A DNA stretch of 39,755 bases from Chryseobacterium formosum (GCF_026460885.1 NZ_JAOVZW010000029.1:1-39755), one strand, 5' to 3'. Positions 25,779 to 33,059 are shown, counted from the first letter of the stretch. Notes: generated from the letters alone by a model not told the origin. Translations and numbers: made by a program.

Positions 25779-26933
25779 ATGGAAATAAACAAAGTACATT
25801 CTGATTTAAAAGAAATCTACAAAGATAAAAATGTAGATAAAAAATTTAATTTCACCTTTGAATATGAAGATGGAGATGAGAAATTTTTATTGATGAAACT
25901 TCTAAAAAAGGGATATTGGTCGGTAATGCCATTTGCATTTAGCGCAGATAATATTCTGGCTTTTCAATTAAATCCAAATAAAGAAAGATTTCAGGATACT
26001 TCTATTGTATCATTTAATAATACATATCAGGAATGTTTTATGATTTCTCCAAATGTAAAAGGAATAATTCCTCTTACAAATCTGATTTTTATGCATAAAG
26101 AGTATTTTAGAAAGCGACTCCAAGATACTATAGATGAAATCATATTGTCATCTAAACCATTTTTTGATTATTTTGGAGGTGGAGATTTGGAATTTTTTAA
26201 AGAATTTTTATTGTCAGAATCCAATCAGGAACGTTTTGAAAATGCTGATGAATATAAAGAAGATTTTTATAAAGAATTCTGGAGTCATTATTACAATACT
26301 CCAGAAAATACAAAAGCTTTTGAACTATTCGATAAACTTATTCAGAGATTAACTTATTTGCCGGAATATGAAGATGTTGATAATGACTATGGTCTTTGGA
26401 ATAATTATATAGGTAATGTACTTGCCAAAAGAGCCTATTCGAAAATTAAAATAGAAGATAAAGACAAATGGAAACATTATTGGCGCTGTGCACAATTGCC
26501 TCATGGTTTTGATGCTGACGGTAATCGTTTTGAAGAATATACCATTCATCTTGGTTGGTCAAACTCTATATTGGATTCTATAGCAGATTCATTTGATTCA
26601 GAGTGGGAAAGTAAGTATGCAATGTTTCCGGAAGAAGTAAAAAAACACCCTCTTTTTGAAGCTACTGAAGCTATAAGAAAAGTTGGAGGTTATGCAGGAG
26701 ATCTTCATATTAAAGCTGCGGTAATATTAGAAAAAGAGTATAATGATCCGATAGGATGCTGGAATGCTTTACTCAGTGCAGGTTATTGGGCAGGAAGACA
26801 AGGTGATCTGGATTTGGTAGAAATGTGTTGGGGGTTAGCAATTGATCTTTCTAGAACACATGGCTGGACTGAGATTCATAATGTTCTATCTGAGCAAATG
26901 GAGTTCTATTATCATTATAAAGATAAAATATAA
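25779..26933 (+). CDS. Orphan immunity-like protein, copy 1 of a duplicated pair
   Basis: A 384-aa protein; ATG 25779 is chosen because it matches the start of its paralogue (MEINKV.SDLK.IYKD) and because the in-frame extension to 25725 overlaps a toxin-tail scar in another frame. The N-terminal half is mixed alpha/beta (NFTFEYEDGDEKFLLMKLL, WSVMPFAFSADNILAFQLNP); the C-terminal half is helical with repeat-like helices (KHPLFEATEAIRKV, ELHIKAAVILE-type, DPIGCWNALLSAGYWAGRQGDLDLVEMCWGLAIDLSRTHGW). I do not recognise a named family. Its position after a toxin tail and duplication at 29084 argue for an immunity role. Alternative: an accessory cytoplasmic protein unrelated to toxins. Confidence 0.65.
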   Translation: MEINKVHSDLKEIYKDKNVDKKFNFTFEYEDGDEKFLLMKLLKKGYWSVMPFAFSADNILAFQLNPNKERFQDTSIVSFNNTYQECFMISPNVKGIIPLTNLIFMHKEYFRKRLQDTIDEIILSSKPFFDYFGGGDLEFFKEFLLSESNQERFENADEYKEDFYKEFWSHYYNTPENTKAFELFDKLIQRLTYLPEYEDVDNDYGLWNNYIGNVLAKRAYSKIKIEDKDKWKHYWRCAQLPHGFDADGNRFEEYTIHLGWSNSILDSIADSFDSEWESKYAMFPEEVKKHPLFEATEAIRKVGGYAGDLHIKAAVILEKEYNDPIGCWNALLSAGYWAGRQGDLDLVEMCWGLAIDLSRTHGWTEIHNVLSEQMEFYYHYKDKI

Positions 26934-26940
26934 AAAGTCT

Positions 26941-26991
26941 ATTTCTAGCTTAAAGCTGAGTTTCTATTTTAGAAACTCAGCTTTTTTTATT
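26941..26991 (+). terminator. Terminator after orphan immunity copy 1
   Basis: AGCTGAGTTTCTA and TAGAAACTCAGCT form a long stem followed by seven T residues (about 26953-26989). The related copy after 30226 has a changed stem (CGTAGTTTCTA/TAGAAACTACG) that still pairs, so the structure is conserved by compensatory differences. Confidence 0.85.
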
Positions 26992-26996
26992 TCTCC

Positions 26997-27755
26997 ACCC
27001 CGCTGCGCAAAGTCTCCTGACTTTGAGCAATATTTGCCTAAACAAATTTTCTTAAATTTATCCCGTTTCTGAGAGTCTCCCTCCTTTGAGCAAAAATTAA
27101 AACAATACTAAATGAAAGAAGGCTATACTATAACAGATCAGGAAAAACCGCATTTTATTACTTGTACGGTATTAGATTGGATAGATATTAACACAAGAAA
27201 AGTTTATAAAGATATCGTAGTTTCCTCTTTAGATTATTGTATAAAAGAAAAAGGAATGATATTGTATGGCTACGTAATCATGAGCAATCACATTCATTTA
27301 ATAGTACAATCGAAAGAAGGTAAATTATCAGATCTGATAAGAGATTTAAAAAAAATTACGAGCAAAAATATTTTAGATGCTATACAAACAAAACCTGAAA
27401 GCAGAAGAGAGTGGATGCTTGATTTATTTAAAAAAGCTACAGAAACCCATAGCAGAAATAAGAACTATCAGTTTTGGCAATATGGAAATCATGCAGAAGA
27501 AATATACACCCTACATTTTATGTGGGATAAACTCAACTATATACATCTAAATCCAGTAAGAGCAGGTATTGTGGAAAAAGCGCAACATTACATATATTCC
27601 TCAGCAAGCAATTATGCAAATGACAAAGGATTATTAAAAATTAAATTGGCTGATAACCCCATAATTGATGTAACAAAAAAGAATGAGTTTTGGAAATATA
27701 ATAACTATGATGAATAATAGTTTGCACAAAGTCGGGAAACTTTGCGCAGCGGGGG
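26997..27755 (+). mobile_element. REP-flanked RAYT element A (intact)
   Basis: A ~759-bp unit bounded by inverted ~28-bp ends: CCCCGCTGCGCAAAGTCTCC... at 26998 and its reverse complement ending GCGCAGCGGGG at ~27754. Each end contains an inner palindrome (CAAAGTC-4-GACTTTG, with a small change at the right end), i.e. REP-type hairpins. A second, degenerate direct copy of the REP core (GAGTCTCC..CTTTGAGCAA) lies just before the transposase ATG (~27072-27092). The unit sits directly against a toxin-tail scar on its right. Boundaries are judged by comparison with the two related units in this window. Confidence 0.8.
27112..27717 (+). CDS. REP-associated tyrosine transposase (RAYT, Y1_Tnp/IS200-like)
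   Basis: A 201-aa HUH-type single-strand transposase. The catalytic His-x-His is in YVIMSNHIHLIVQ (residues ~60-72) and the WDKLNYIHLNPVRAGIV block (~143-160) holds the candidate nucleophilic Tyr, together with QFWQYGNHAEEI. The full frame ends in WKYNNYDE. RAYTs bind and process REP hairpins; matching REP palindromes flank this gene on both sides. It is the only complete copy of three in the window, so it is the candidate trans-acting enzyme for the others. Activity cannot be judged from sequence. Confidence 0.88.
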   Translation: MKEGYTITDQEKPHFITCTVLDWIDINTRKVYKDIVVSSLDYCIKEKGMILYGYVIMSNHIHLIVQSKEGKLSDLIRDLKKITSKNILDAIQTKPESRREWMLDLFKKATETHSRNKNYQFWQYGNHAEEIYTLHFMWDKLNYIHLNPVRAGIVEKAQHYIYSSASNYANDKGLLKIKLADNPIIDVTKKNEFWKYNNYDE

Positions 27756-27878
27756 CTTGTGCAAAGTGTGATATACGAAGTTATGTTAGTAAAACTTAAT
27801 GGAACTAAAGAGATTAGGCATAATATTAGACCAATAGAAATTGGTGCAGACGAGACATTAAAGAAAATACTTAAATAA
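27754..27878 (+). pseudogene. Toxin C-terminal tail scar 2 (ends ..ADETLKKILK)
   Basis: Immediately after the right REP the frame is open as SVIYEVMLVKLNGTKEIRHN then ..IRPIEIGADETLKKILK-stop, about 40 residues. The stop is 6 bp before the ATG of the 179-aa immunity-like gene. There is no start codon context of its own, and the frame begins at the edge of the mobile unit, so it reads as the 3' end of a toxin gene cut off by the RAYT element. Which toxin fold it belonged to is not clear from this fragment. Confidence 0.65.
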
Positions 27879-27884
27879 TTAAAT

Positions 27885-28424
27885 ATGGAAGAACTAAGAA
27901 ATTTTATAACTGCATTTTTAAAAGCAGAAGTTGAAGCATCTAATGCTTCTATTAAACCAAATTTAGAGGACTACAACCAAAAACTAAATTTCATGAACAG
28001 CTTTTGTGTAGAAGAATTACACAATAAATTTGGAATGATCCCTAACAACGAATTAAAAAGTGAAGAATTCTATGAAAGATGGAAAGATGCAGATGCATCA
28101 AACATAAGACACATTTATAAAATAAGCCATTATGAAGATGATAAATATGACGATGTTTATGTGGTTTATCTTTCAACAGGAAATCCAATAGAGGAAATTT
28201 TCACTTATGGAGCATGTCTATTTATAAAAAAAATTAATAATGATTTAAAGGTTGTTAAAAAATATATTTTTGGAGATGAAATGTTATTAAAAGATAAATT
28301 TGAAGGGGGTCAAGGTTTAGAAGATATCTCTTTTAAAACCTTAAAAAAGCCAATATATATTGAGCGTTATCTAGAACCATTGGACGATAAAGATGGTATG
28401 GAGCATTATTTAAACGATATTTAA
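27885..28424 (+). CDS. Orphan immunity-like protein, NTF2-like shape
   Basis: A 179-aa acidic protein laid out like the immunity protein at 24897: N-terminal helix (MEELRNFITAFLKAEVEAS), a 'F/Y-Y-x-R-W' region, beta strands (DVYVVYLSTGNPIEEIFTYGACLFIKKINNDLKVVKKYIFGDE), and a tail with KTLKKPIYIERYLEPLDD that parallels ELIAVEKYQAPEE. The two are probably distant homologues of one immunity superfamily. It lies 6 bp after a toxin tail scar and is followed by its own terminator, so it is a self-contained orphan cassette. Confidence 0.68.
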   Translation: MEELRNFITAFLKAEVEASNASIKPNLEDYNQKLNFMNSFCVEELHNKFGMIPNNELKSEEFYERWKDADASNIRHIYKISHYEDDKYDDVYVVYLSTGNPIEEIFTYGACLFIKKINNDLKVVKKYIFGDEMLLKDKFEGGQGLEDISFKTLKKPIYIERYLEPLDDKDGMEHYLNDI

Positions 28425-28440
28425 CTCTATAAATACTATA

Positions 28441-28479
28441 AAAGCGAAGTTTCTATTTTTTAGAAGCTTCGTTTTTTTT
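28441..28479 (+). terminator. Terminator after the 179-aa immunity-like gene
   Basis: AAGCGAAG..TTCTA pairs with TAGAA..CTTCG(T)T across a T-rich loop, followed by eight T residues. It ends the orphan immunity transcript. Confidence 0.82.
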
Positions 28480-28481
28480 AA

Positions 28482-28560
28482 GAGGATGAAAATTTTAAAA
28501 TAATTGCAGTATTTTTAGAAAGAACCGCTACATGGAAAGAATTAGTCGATAATATTATAA
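28482..28560 (+). pseudogene. Coding fragment cut by REP element B (DENFKIIAVFLERTATWKE..)
   Basis: After the terminator the frame reads DENFKIIAVFLERTATWKEL then VDNII and runs into the REP end of the next mobile unit. Amino-acid composition looks like real protein rather than random AT-rich DNA, but it has no start and no recognisable family. It is probably a piece of a former toxin or immunity gene split by the element. Low confidence. Confidence 0.4.
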
Positions 28561-28859
28561 CTCCCGCTGCGCAAAGCCTCCTGACTTTGAGCAATATTAG
28601 CCTAAACAAATTTTCTTAAATTTATCCCGTTTCTGAGAGTCTCCCTACTTTGAGCAAAAATCAAAAATAGTACTAAATGAAAGAAGGTTATACTATAAAA
28701 GATCAAGAAAAACCGCACTTTATTACTTGTACGGTAGTGGATTGTAGAATTAGCAGATACTCTGGTTGTGAATGTAACGAAGGCGAACGAGTTTTGGAAG
28801 TATAATAATTATGAGGAGTGAAGCATTGGCTCAAAGTCAGGAGACTTTGCGCAGCGGGG
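28561..28859 (+). mobile_element. REP-flanked RAYT element B (internally deleted, MITE-like)
   Basis: A 299-bp version of the RAYT unit with both REP ends kept: left CCCGCTGCGCAAAGCCTCCTG at 28563 onward and right CAGGAGACTTTGCGCAGCGG ending at 28859. The left subterminal region up to the transposase start is almost the same as in elements A and C. The transposase is reduced to its two ends. Such short non-autonomous derivatives could be mobilised in trans by the intact copy. Confidence 0.78.
28677..28821 (+). pseudogene. RAYT transposase remnant with internal deletion
   Basis: Starts MKEGYTIKDQEKPHFITCTV like the intact transposase, then hits TAG after the codons for VVDC. After the junction the frame resembles the end of a RAYT (LADTLVVNVTKANEFWKYNNYEE-like). 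All catalytic motifs are lost. The 3' part differs from elements A and C (KANEFWKYNNYEE versus KNEFWKYNNYDE), so it may have come from a divergent copy. Confidence 0.75.
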
Positions 28860-28860
28860 T

Positions 28861-29081
28861 AAAATTGAAAGGCATAAATTAAAAATTCTTGAAGAGATTA
28901 ATACGACAGCTGCACTCTCTTTGAGCATGCTTTAAAAAATGGTTTAGATATTTTAAAAGCTGCTTTAGAAGAACACAAAGAATTGGAAGGAGATAAGACC
29001 GTAAGACAAGATGCTCTTGAAAAAGTAGAAATATTATCAAAAGAAATATGGGAAAATCATGTCATTAAAGAAATAAAATAA
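28861..29081 (+). pseudogene. Toxin C-terminal domain scar 3 with frameshift (ends ..WENHVIKEIK)
   Basis: Directly after the REP, frame 1 reads KIERHKLKILEEINTTAALS and stops at TAA by 28932. In a neighbouring frame coding continues from 28902 as ..FEHALKNGLDILKAALEE, then HKELEGDKTVRQDALEKVEI, LSKEIWENHVIKEIK-stop (28920-29081). A single frameshift near CTCTCTTTGAG would join the two, giving a ~70-residue toxin C-terminus. The stop is 2 bp before the ATG of the 380-aa gene. It is the best preserved of the tail scars and identifies scar 1 as its sibling. Confidence 0.68.
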
Positions 29082-29083
29082 CT

Positions 29084-30226
29084 ATGGAAATAAACAAAGT
29101 GTATTCTGATTTAAAAAAAATCTATAAAGATATAGATATTAAAAAAACATTCAATTTCACCTTTGAACATGAAGATGAAAAAAGACTATTAATGAAGTCT
29201 TTAAAAATGGGATTTTGGTCCATAATGCCCTTTGGTTTTCGTTCGGATAATGTTTTAGCTTTTCAATTAAATCCTTCCAAAAAAATGCTTCAGGAATACT
29301 CTATTATTTCATTCGATAATGTATATAAAGAATGTTTTATGCTTGCTCCCAATGTAAAAGCTATTATACCTATGGCAAATTTAATTTACATGGATAAAGA
29401 GTTTTTTAGAAAACGGGCTAAGGAAAGGATAGAGGAAACAATGGTATTATCTCAACCTTTTTTTGATTATTTTGGAGGGGGTAATCTGGAATTTTTAAAA
29501 GAATTTTTGTTATCAGAATCAAATCAGGAACGTTTTGAAAATTTTTCTGAATATAAAGAAGACGTTTACAAAGAATTTTGGAATCATTATTATAATACAT
29601 CTGAAAATGCAAAAGCTTTTGAACTGTTTGACCAATTAATTGATGACTGTATTTATTTGCCTGAATATGAGAATGCTGATTACGGACTTTGGAGTAACTA
29701 TATAGGCAATGTTCTTGCTAAAAGAGCTTATTCGAGAATTACAATAGAAGATGTTGATAAATGGAAACATTATTGGCATTGTGCACAATTACCGCATGGA
29801 TTTGATGGGGATGATAACAGTTTCGAAGAATATACCATCCATCTTGGGCATTCGAGTTCTCTATTAGATTCTCTATCAGATTCGTTTAATTCAGAATGGG
29901 AAGAACAATATGCAATTTTTCCCGAAGAAGTACAAAAACATCCTCTTTTTGAAGCTACGGAAGCTATTAGAAAAGTGAAAAATTATGCAGGTGAGCTACA
30001 CATTAAAGCTGCAGTAATATTAGAGGAAGAGTACAATGATCCAATAGGTTGCTGGAATGCTTTACTAAGTGCAAGTTACTGGGCGGGAAAAAGAGGAGAT
30101 CTGGATGGAGTAGAAATGTGTTGGGGTCTAGCTATTGATCTTTCTAGAACCCATGGCTGGACTGAGATTCATAATGTTCTATCTGAGCAAATGGAGTTCT
30201 ATTATCATTATAAAGATAAATTATAA
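29084..30226 (+). CDS. Orphan immunity-like protein, copy 2 of the duplicated pair
   Basis: A 380-aa paralogue of the 384-aa protein at 25779. The proteins align throughout, with the same start (MEINKV.SDLKKIYKD), the FFDYFGGG.LEF.KEFLLSE block and an identical C-terminal stretch (SRTHGWTEIHNVLSEQMEFY). Substitutions are scattered and the frame is intact, implying that both copies were kept functional after duplication. The duplicated DNA includes the toxin tail before the gene and the terminator and REP after it. Role as in copy 1: probable immunity to the lost toxin, or a related variant of it. Confidence 0.66.
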   Translation: MEINKVYSDLKKIYKDIDIKKTFNFTFEHEDEKRLLMKSLKMGFWSIMPFGFRSDNVLAFQLNPSKKMLQEYSIISFDNVYKECFMLAPNVKAIIPMANLIYMDKEFFRKRAKERIEETMVLSQPFFDYFGGGNLEFLKEFLLSESNQERFENFSEYKEDVYKEFWNHYYNTSENAKAFELFDQLIDDCIYLPEYENADYGLWSNYIGNVLAKRAYSRITIEDVDKWKHYWHCAQLPHGFDGDDNSFEEYTIHLGHSSSLLDSLSDSFNSEWEEQYAIFPEEVQKHPLFEATEAIRKVKNYAGELHIKAAVILEEEYNDPIGCWNALLSASYWAGKRGDLDGVEMCWGLAIDLSRTHGWTEIHNVLSEQMEFYYHYKDKL

Positions 30227-30233
30227 AAAGTCT

Positions 30234-30283
30234 ATTTCTAGCTTAAAACGTAGTTTCTAAAAATAGAAACTACGCTTTTTTAT
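30234..30283 (+). terminator. Terminator after orphan immunity copy 2
   Basis: CGTAGTTTCTA and TAGAAACTACG pair around AAAA, followed by CTTTTTTAT-type T-rich sequence (about 30249-30281). It is homologous in position and flanks to the terminator at 26941, with covarying stem bases. Confidence 0.85.
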
Positions 30284-30289
30284 TTCTCC

Positions 30290-30353
30290 ACCCCCACTGC
30301 GCAAAGTCTCCTGACTTTGACCGCGCTGCGCGAAGTCCCCAGACTTTGAGCAA
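30290..30353. repeat. Tandem pair of solo REP palindromes
   Basis: Two REPs in the same orientation with no transposase: ACTGCGCAAAGTCTCCTGAC at ~30297 and GCTGCGCGAAGTCCCCAGAC at ~30325, each with the GACTTTG return arm, the second followed by AGCAA. They occupy the same position (after an immunity terminator, before the next cassette) as the RAYT elements elsewhere. Confidence 0.82.
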
Positions 30354-30355
30354 CG

Positions 30356-30376
30356 ATAAATAAAACAATAAAATAA
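30356..30376 (+). pseudogene. Possible minimal toxin tail scar 4 (..INKTIK)
   Basis: In one frame the few codons after the REP read TINKTIK-stop, with the stop 4 bp before the ATG of the 146-aa gene. The Lys-stop ending and the short spacing match the other scars, but the fragment is too short to be sure. Confidence 0.3.
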
Positions 30377-30380
30377 TAAT

Positions 30381-30821
30381 ATGGCAATAGGAATCATACA
30401 AATGGATTTACACAATCCAAAATCAGAACTTTATTATGATGAAATGCAAGAATTAATTGATAAATATTTGTTAGGAGATCATTCTCTAGAAATAATTAAT
30501 GCATTAATAGTAGAGCTTGTAGATGATGAACTTGTGTTTTATGCAGAAGAAGATTTTTATTATTCGGAAATATATAGGACTCCATATAATATTATTTCTC
30601 AAGATACTTTTATTAAGCTGCAACAAAATGAAATGTTGCCATCTACATTAAATTATTCTTCAACTATGTATGGGAATTTTAAATACGAAGATAAAAAGTT
30701 TACACACCCAGAAGGAAAAAAAGATTATCATAAGTCAAATGTGCCATGTATGGTTTATTTTGAGAAAAATATAGTTACATTTTTTATTCTTGATGAAAAT
30801 GGAGATGTAGGAATAATTTAA
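30381..30821 (+). CDS. Orphan immunity-like protein, unknown family
   Basis: A 146-aa very acidic protein (DLHNPKSELYYDEMQELIDKYLLGDHSLEIINALIVELVDDELVFYAEEDFYYSEIY) with an N-terminal helical half and a beta-rich C-terminal half (VPCMVYFEKNIVTFFILDENGDVGII). No signal peptide or membrane segment. It has no recognised family. Acidity, size and position between REP elements, next to other immunity-like genes, point to an immunity role against a basic nuclease-type toxin; this is inference. Confidence 0.55.
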   Translation: MAIGIIQMDLHNPKSELYYDEMQELIDKYLLGDHSLEIINALIVELVDDELVFYAEEDFYYSEIYRTPYNIISQDTFIKLQQNEMLPSTLNYSSTMYGNFKYEDKKFTHPEGKKDYHKSNVPCMVYFEKNIVTFFILDENGDVGII

Positions 30822-30861
30822 ATAATGGAGTTGCTAACTTTGTTAGGACACAATTCTTATA

Positions 30862-31619
30862 CCCCCTGCTGCTCAAAGTCTCCTGACTTTGAGCAATATC
30901 ACCTAAACAAATTTTCTTAAATTTATCCCGTTTCTGAGAGTCTCCTTACTTTGAACAAAAATTAAAACAATACTAAATGAAAGAAGGCTATACTATAAAA
31001 GATCAGGAAAAACCGCATTTTATTACTTGTACGGTAGTAGATTGGATAGATATTTTCACAAGAAAAGTTTATAAAGATATCGTAGTTTCTTCCTTAGATT
31101 ATTGTATAAAAGAAAAAGGAATGATATTGTATGGCTACGTAATTATGAGCAATCACATTCATTTAATAGTGCAATCGAAAGAAGGCAAATTATCAGATCT
31201 GATAAGAGATTTTAAAAAATTTACGAGCAAAAATATTTTAGAAGCTATACAAACAGAACCTGAAAGCAGAAGAGAGTGGATGCTTGATTTATTTAAAAAA
31301 GCTACAGAAACCCATAGTAGAAATAAGAACTATCAGTTTTGGCAATATGGAAATCATGCAGAAGAAATATATAACTTACATTTTATGTGGGATAAACTGA
31401 ACTATATACATCTAAATCCAATAAGAGCAGGTATTGTGGAAAAAGCACAACATTAAATATATTCCTCAGCAAGCAATTATGCAAATGACAAAGGATTATT
31501 AAAAGTTGAATTGGCTGATAATCCTATAATTGATGTAACAAAAAAGAAGGAGTTTTGGAAATATAATAACTATGATGAATAATAGTTTGCACAAAGTCAG
31601 GAGACTTTGCGCAGCGGGG
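30862..31619 (+). mobile_element. REP-flanked RAYT element C (transposase with nonsense codon)
   Basis: A ~758-bp unit very close to element A in sequence, with left REP (CTGCTGCTCAAAGTCTCCTG, ~30866) and right REP (CACAAAGTCAGGAGACTTTG ... CAGCGGGG, 31590-31619). The right REP here has the perfect palindrome that element A's right end has lost (CGGGAAA for CAGGAGA). The transposase is truncated by one base change. Confidence 0.8.
30977..31582 (+). pseudogene. RAYT transposase, premature stop (TAC to TAA)
   Basis: The frame matches the intact RAYT at 27112 (MKEGYTIKDQEKPHFITCTV..., HIHLIV motif, NYIHLNPIRAGIVEKAQH) up to residue 159, where TAA at 31454-31456 replaces the TAC (Tyr) codon of the intact copy. 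Beyond it the frame stays open to ..NNYDE-stop at 31580 with few changes, so the inactivation is recent. The catalytic HUH motif and the conserved Tyr region precede the stop, so a shortened but partly functional protein cannot be excluded. Confidence 0.85.
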
Positions 31620-31690
31620 TAGAATTGAGTGCAGGAAGAATTCATGGACATCCAATACCTAAATCAGAATATTTAAAATTAACTAAATAA
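31619..31690 (+). pseudogene. Toxin C-terminal tail scar 5 (VELSAGRIHGHPIPKSEYLK..)
   Basis: From the last base of the REP the frame reads VELSAGRIHGHPIPKSEYLK then LTK-stop, 23 residues, with the stop 7 bp before the ATG of the 105-aa gene. It has no start and begins exactly at the mobile-element edge. The compact G-R-I-H-G-H-P segment looks like a conserved toxin active-site or fold motif rather than a random frame. Confidence 0.65.
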
Positions 31691-31697
31691 ATTTATA

Positions 31698-32015
31698 ATG
31701 AAATCATTTAACATAAAAGAAATAATTGGAAATAAAGGTAAAATAGTATTTGATGACCTAAGTATAGTAGATATATCGCTGGGCATCGAAGATAATATTA
31801 ATAATTTAAAAGAAGATTTGCTACAAGTTGAATTGGCAAATGGTAATTTATTAGATGTTGGATGGAATCCTTCATTTGATATTGAAGGATATTTTAATGT
31901 TTGTATAATAAAAGATTATGACTGGATGGAACCATTCTATCAAAAAGAATGTAATCAATGGAATGACTTAAATGAATTAATAAAAGAAGCAATAAACTTT
32001 AATTTGGGAAAGTAG
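31698..32015 (+). CDS. Orphan immunity-like protein (105 aa), unknown family
   Basis: A 105-aa acidic protein: N-terminal strands (FNIKEIIGNKGKIVFDDLSIVDISLG), a central region (LLQVELANGNLLDVGWNPSFDIEGYFNVCIIKDYDW) and a C-terminal helix (WNDLNELIKEAINFNLGK). The size, acidity and 7-bp spacing from toxin tail scar 5 are typical of immunity proteins. I do not recognise a specific family. Confidence 0.62.
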   Translation: MKSFNIKEIIGNKGKIVFDDLSIVDISLGIEDNINNLKEDLLQVELANGNLLDVGWNPSFDIEGYFNVCIIKDYDWMEPFYQKECNQWNDLNELIKEAINFNLGK

Positions 32016-32152
32016 TTAGAAAAGATATATTTTAAAAAATAAATTATTGATTATAAATGAGATTTGGATTTCGGAATTTAATTTTGAAAAACATAATCTT
32101 TAAAGAAGGAATAGTTTCCTTTACTAATATTAAAAAAATAATTAATAACAAA

Positions 32153-32788
32153 ATGAATAACCAAATAAACAAACTCCTTTATCACTATAACGAAGAAGGA
32201 AACGAAGGATATGATTTAAACGAAGTACAACTCCTTGAAAAAATAGATCCGGACAGAGTTGAAAAATTAAAATTACTTCTTCATAATGACAATCAATATA
32301 TTGCTTATCAGGCTATGCTTATTTTACTTGCGTGGGCAATACCGGAAGGATTTAAACAGCTAGATAGACTTATTTCCGAAAAATGGGATGAAAAAGAAAG
32401 TTTTGAACCCCATAGACTCCATAGTGAAGACAATGTATATGATGTAATTACAAATCCCTTATATATTGCTACATTAAATGGAAAGACGGAACAAGAACTT
32501 TATCCATATATTACACACTTTTTGAATATTTATGGTGATAAATTTTTTGAATCCAATCTAAAAGATTTTCTTTTAAAGAAAAATTGCAGACCACTTTTAA
32601 AAGAAATAGAACAGGCAATACAAAGTGCCTTACAAAATAAAAGGTATTACCAAGCCAGTCAATTATTTCCGGTAATTGTTCATTATGACAAAAGCAATTT
32701 TAATAAATTTATAGATGTCTTTAGAGCTTTAATAAAGCAAGATGATAGAATTGCGTATAATATAGAAGAAGCAGAAAAAAACATCTAA
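32153..32788 (+). CDS. Immunity-like helical protein, unknown family
   Basis: A 211-aa protein from ATG 32153 (preferred; an in-frame ATG at 32057 adds 32 residues, MRFGFRNLILKNIIF.., of AT-rich low-complexity sequence unlike the rest). The protein is largely helical with HEAT/ARM-like paired helices (DPDRVEKLKLLLHNDNQYIAYQAMLILLAWAIPEGFKQLDRLI; QELYPYITHFLNIYG; LFPVIVHYDKSNFNKFIDVFRAL). This resembles immunity proteins that act on helical-repeat scaffolds, but no family is assigned. It is the last complete gene of the orphan array and has its own terminator. Confidence 0.58.
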   Translation: MNNQINKLLYHYNEEGNEGYDLNEVQLLEKIDPDRVEKLKLLLHNDNQYIAYQAMLILLAWAIPEGFKQLDRLISEKWDEKESFEPHRLHSEDNVYDVITNPLYIATLNGKTEQELYPYITHFLNIYGDKFFESNLKDFLLKKNCRPLLKEIEQAIQSALQNKRYYQASQLFPVIVHYDKSNFNKFIDVFRALIKQDDRIAYNIEEAEKNI

Positions 32789-32809
32789 TAGATTTGATGT
32801 GGTTTTTAA

Positions 32810-32850
32810 AAAAAGCGGTTTTTATTAGATGATAAAACCGCTTTTTGTTA
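32810..32850 (+). terminator. Terminator after 211-aa gene
   Basis: AAAAAGCGGTTTTTAT pairs with ATAAAACCGCTTTTT around TAGATG, followed by TGTTAT. A strong GC-core hairpin closing the immunity array. Confidence 0.85.
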
Positions 32851-32857
32851 TGAAAAA

Positions 32858-33059
32858 ATGAGGGAATTAAAACCAGAGGTAAGAGATAAAATTTTGCCTA
32901 ATGAAAAATAAAGTATTAGGATATTTAAAGAGCCTGTGATGTTAAATAGGATTCGAACATAGTTTACAAGTTGAGGTAGGTGAAGATTTATTTAATTATT
33001 TTAGCCATCCTATATTTCAAGAAAACTTGCTATATTTATGGAAAAATATAGAGAATTGA
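32858..33059 (+). pseudogene. Degenerate coding remnant at the end of the immunity array
   Basis: Two short frames with protein-like composition: MRELKPEVRDKILPNEK-stop at 32858-32911, and in another frame from ~32946 GFEHSLQVEVGEDLFNYFSH followed by PIFQENLLYLWKNIEN-stop at 33057. They could be parts of one decayed immunity or toxin gene. No family recognised. The rest of the 32851-33140 gap holds nothing else I can support. Confidence 0.4.
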
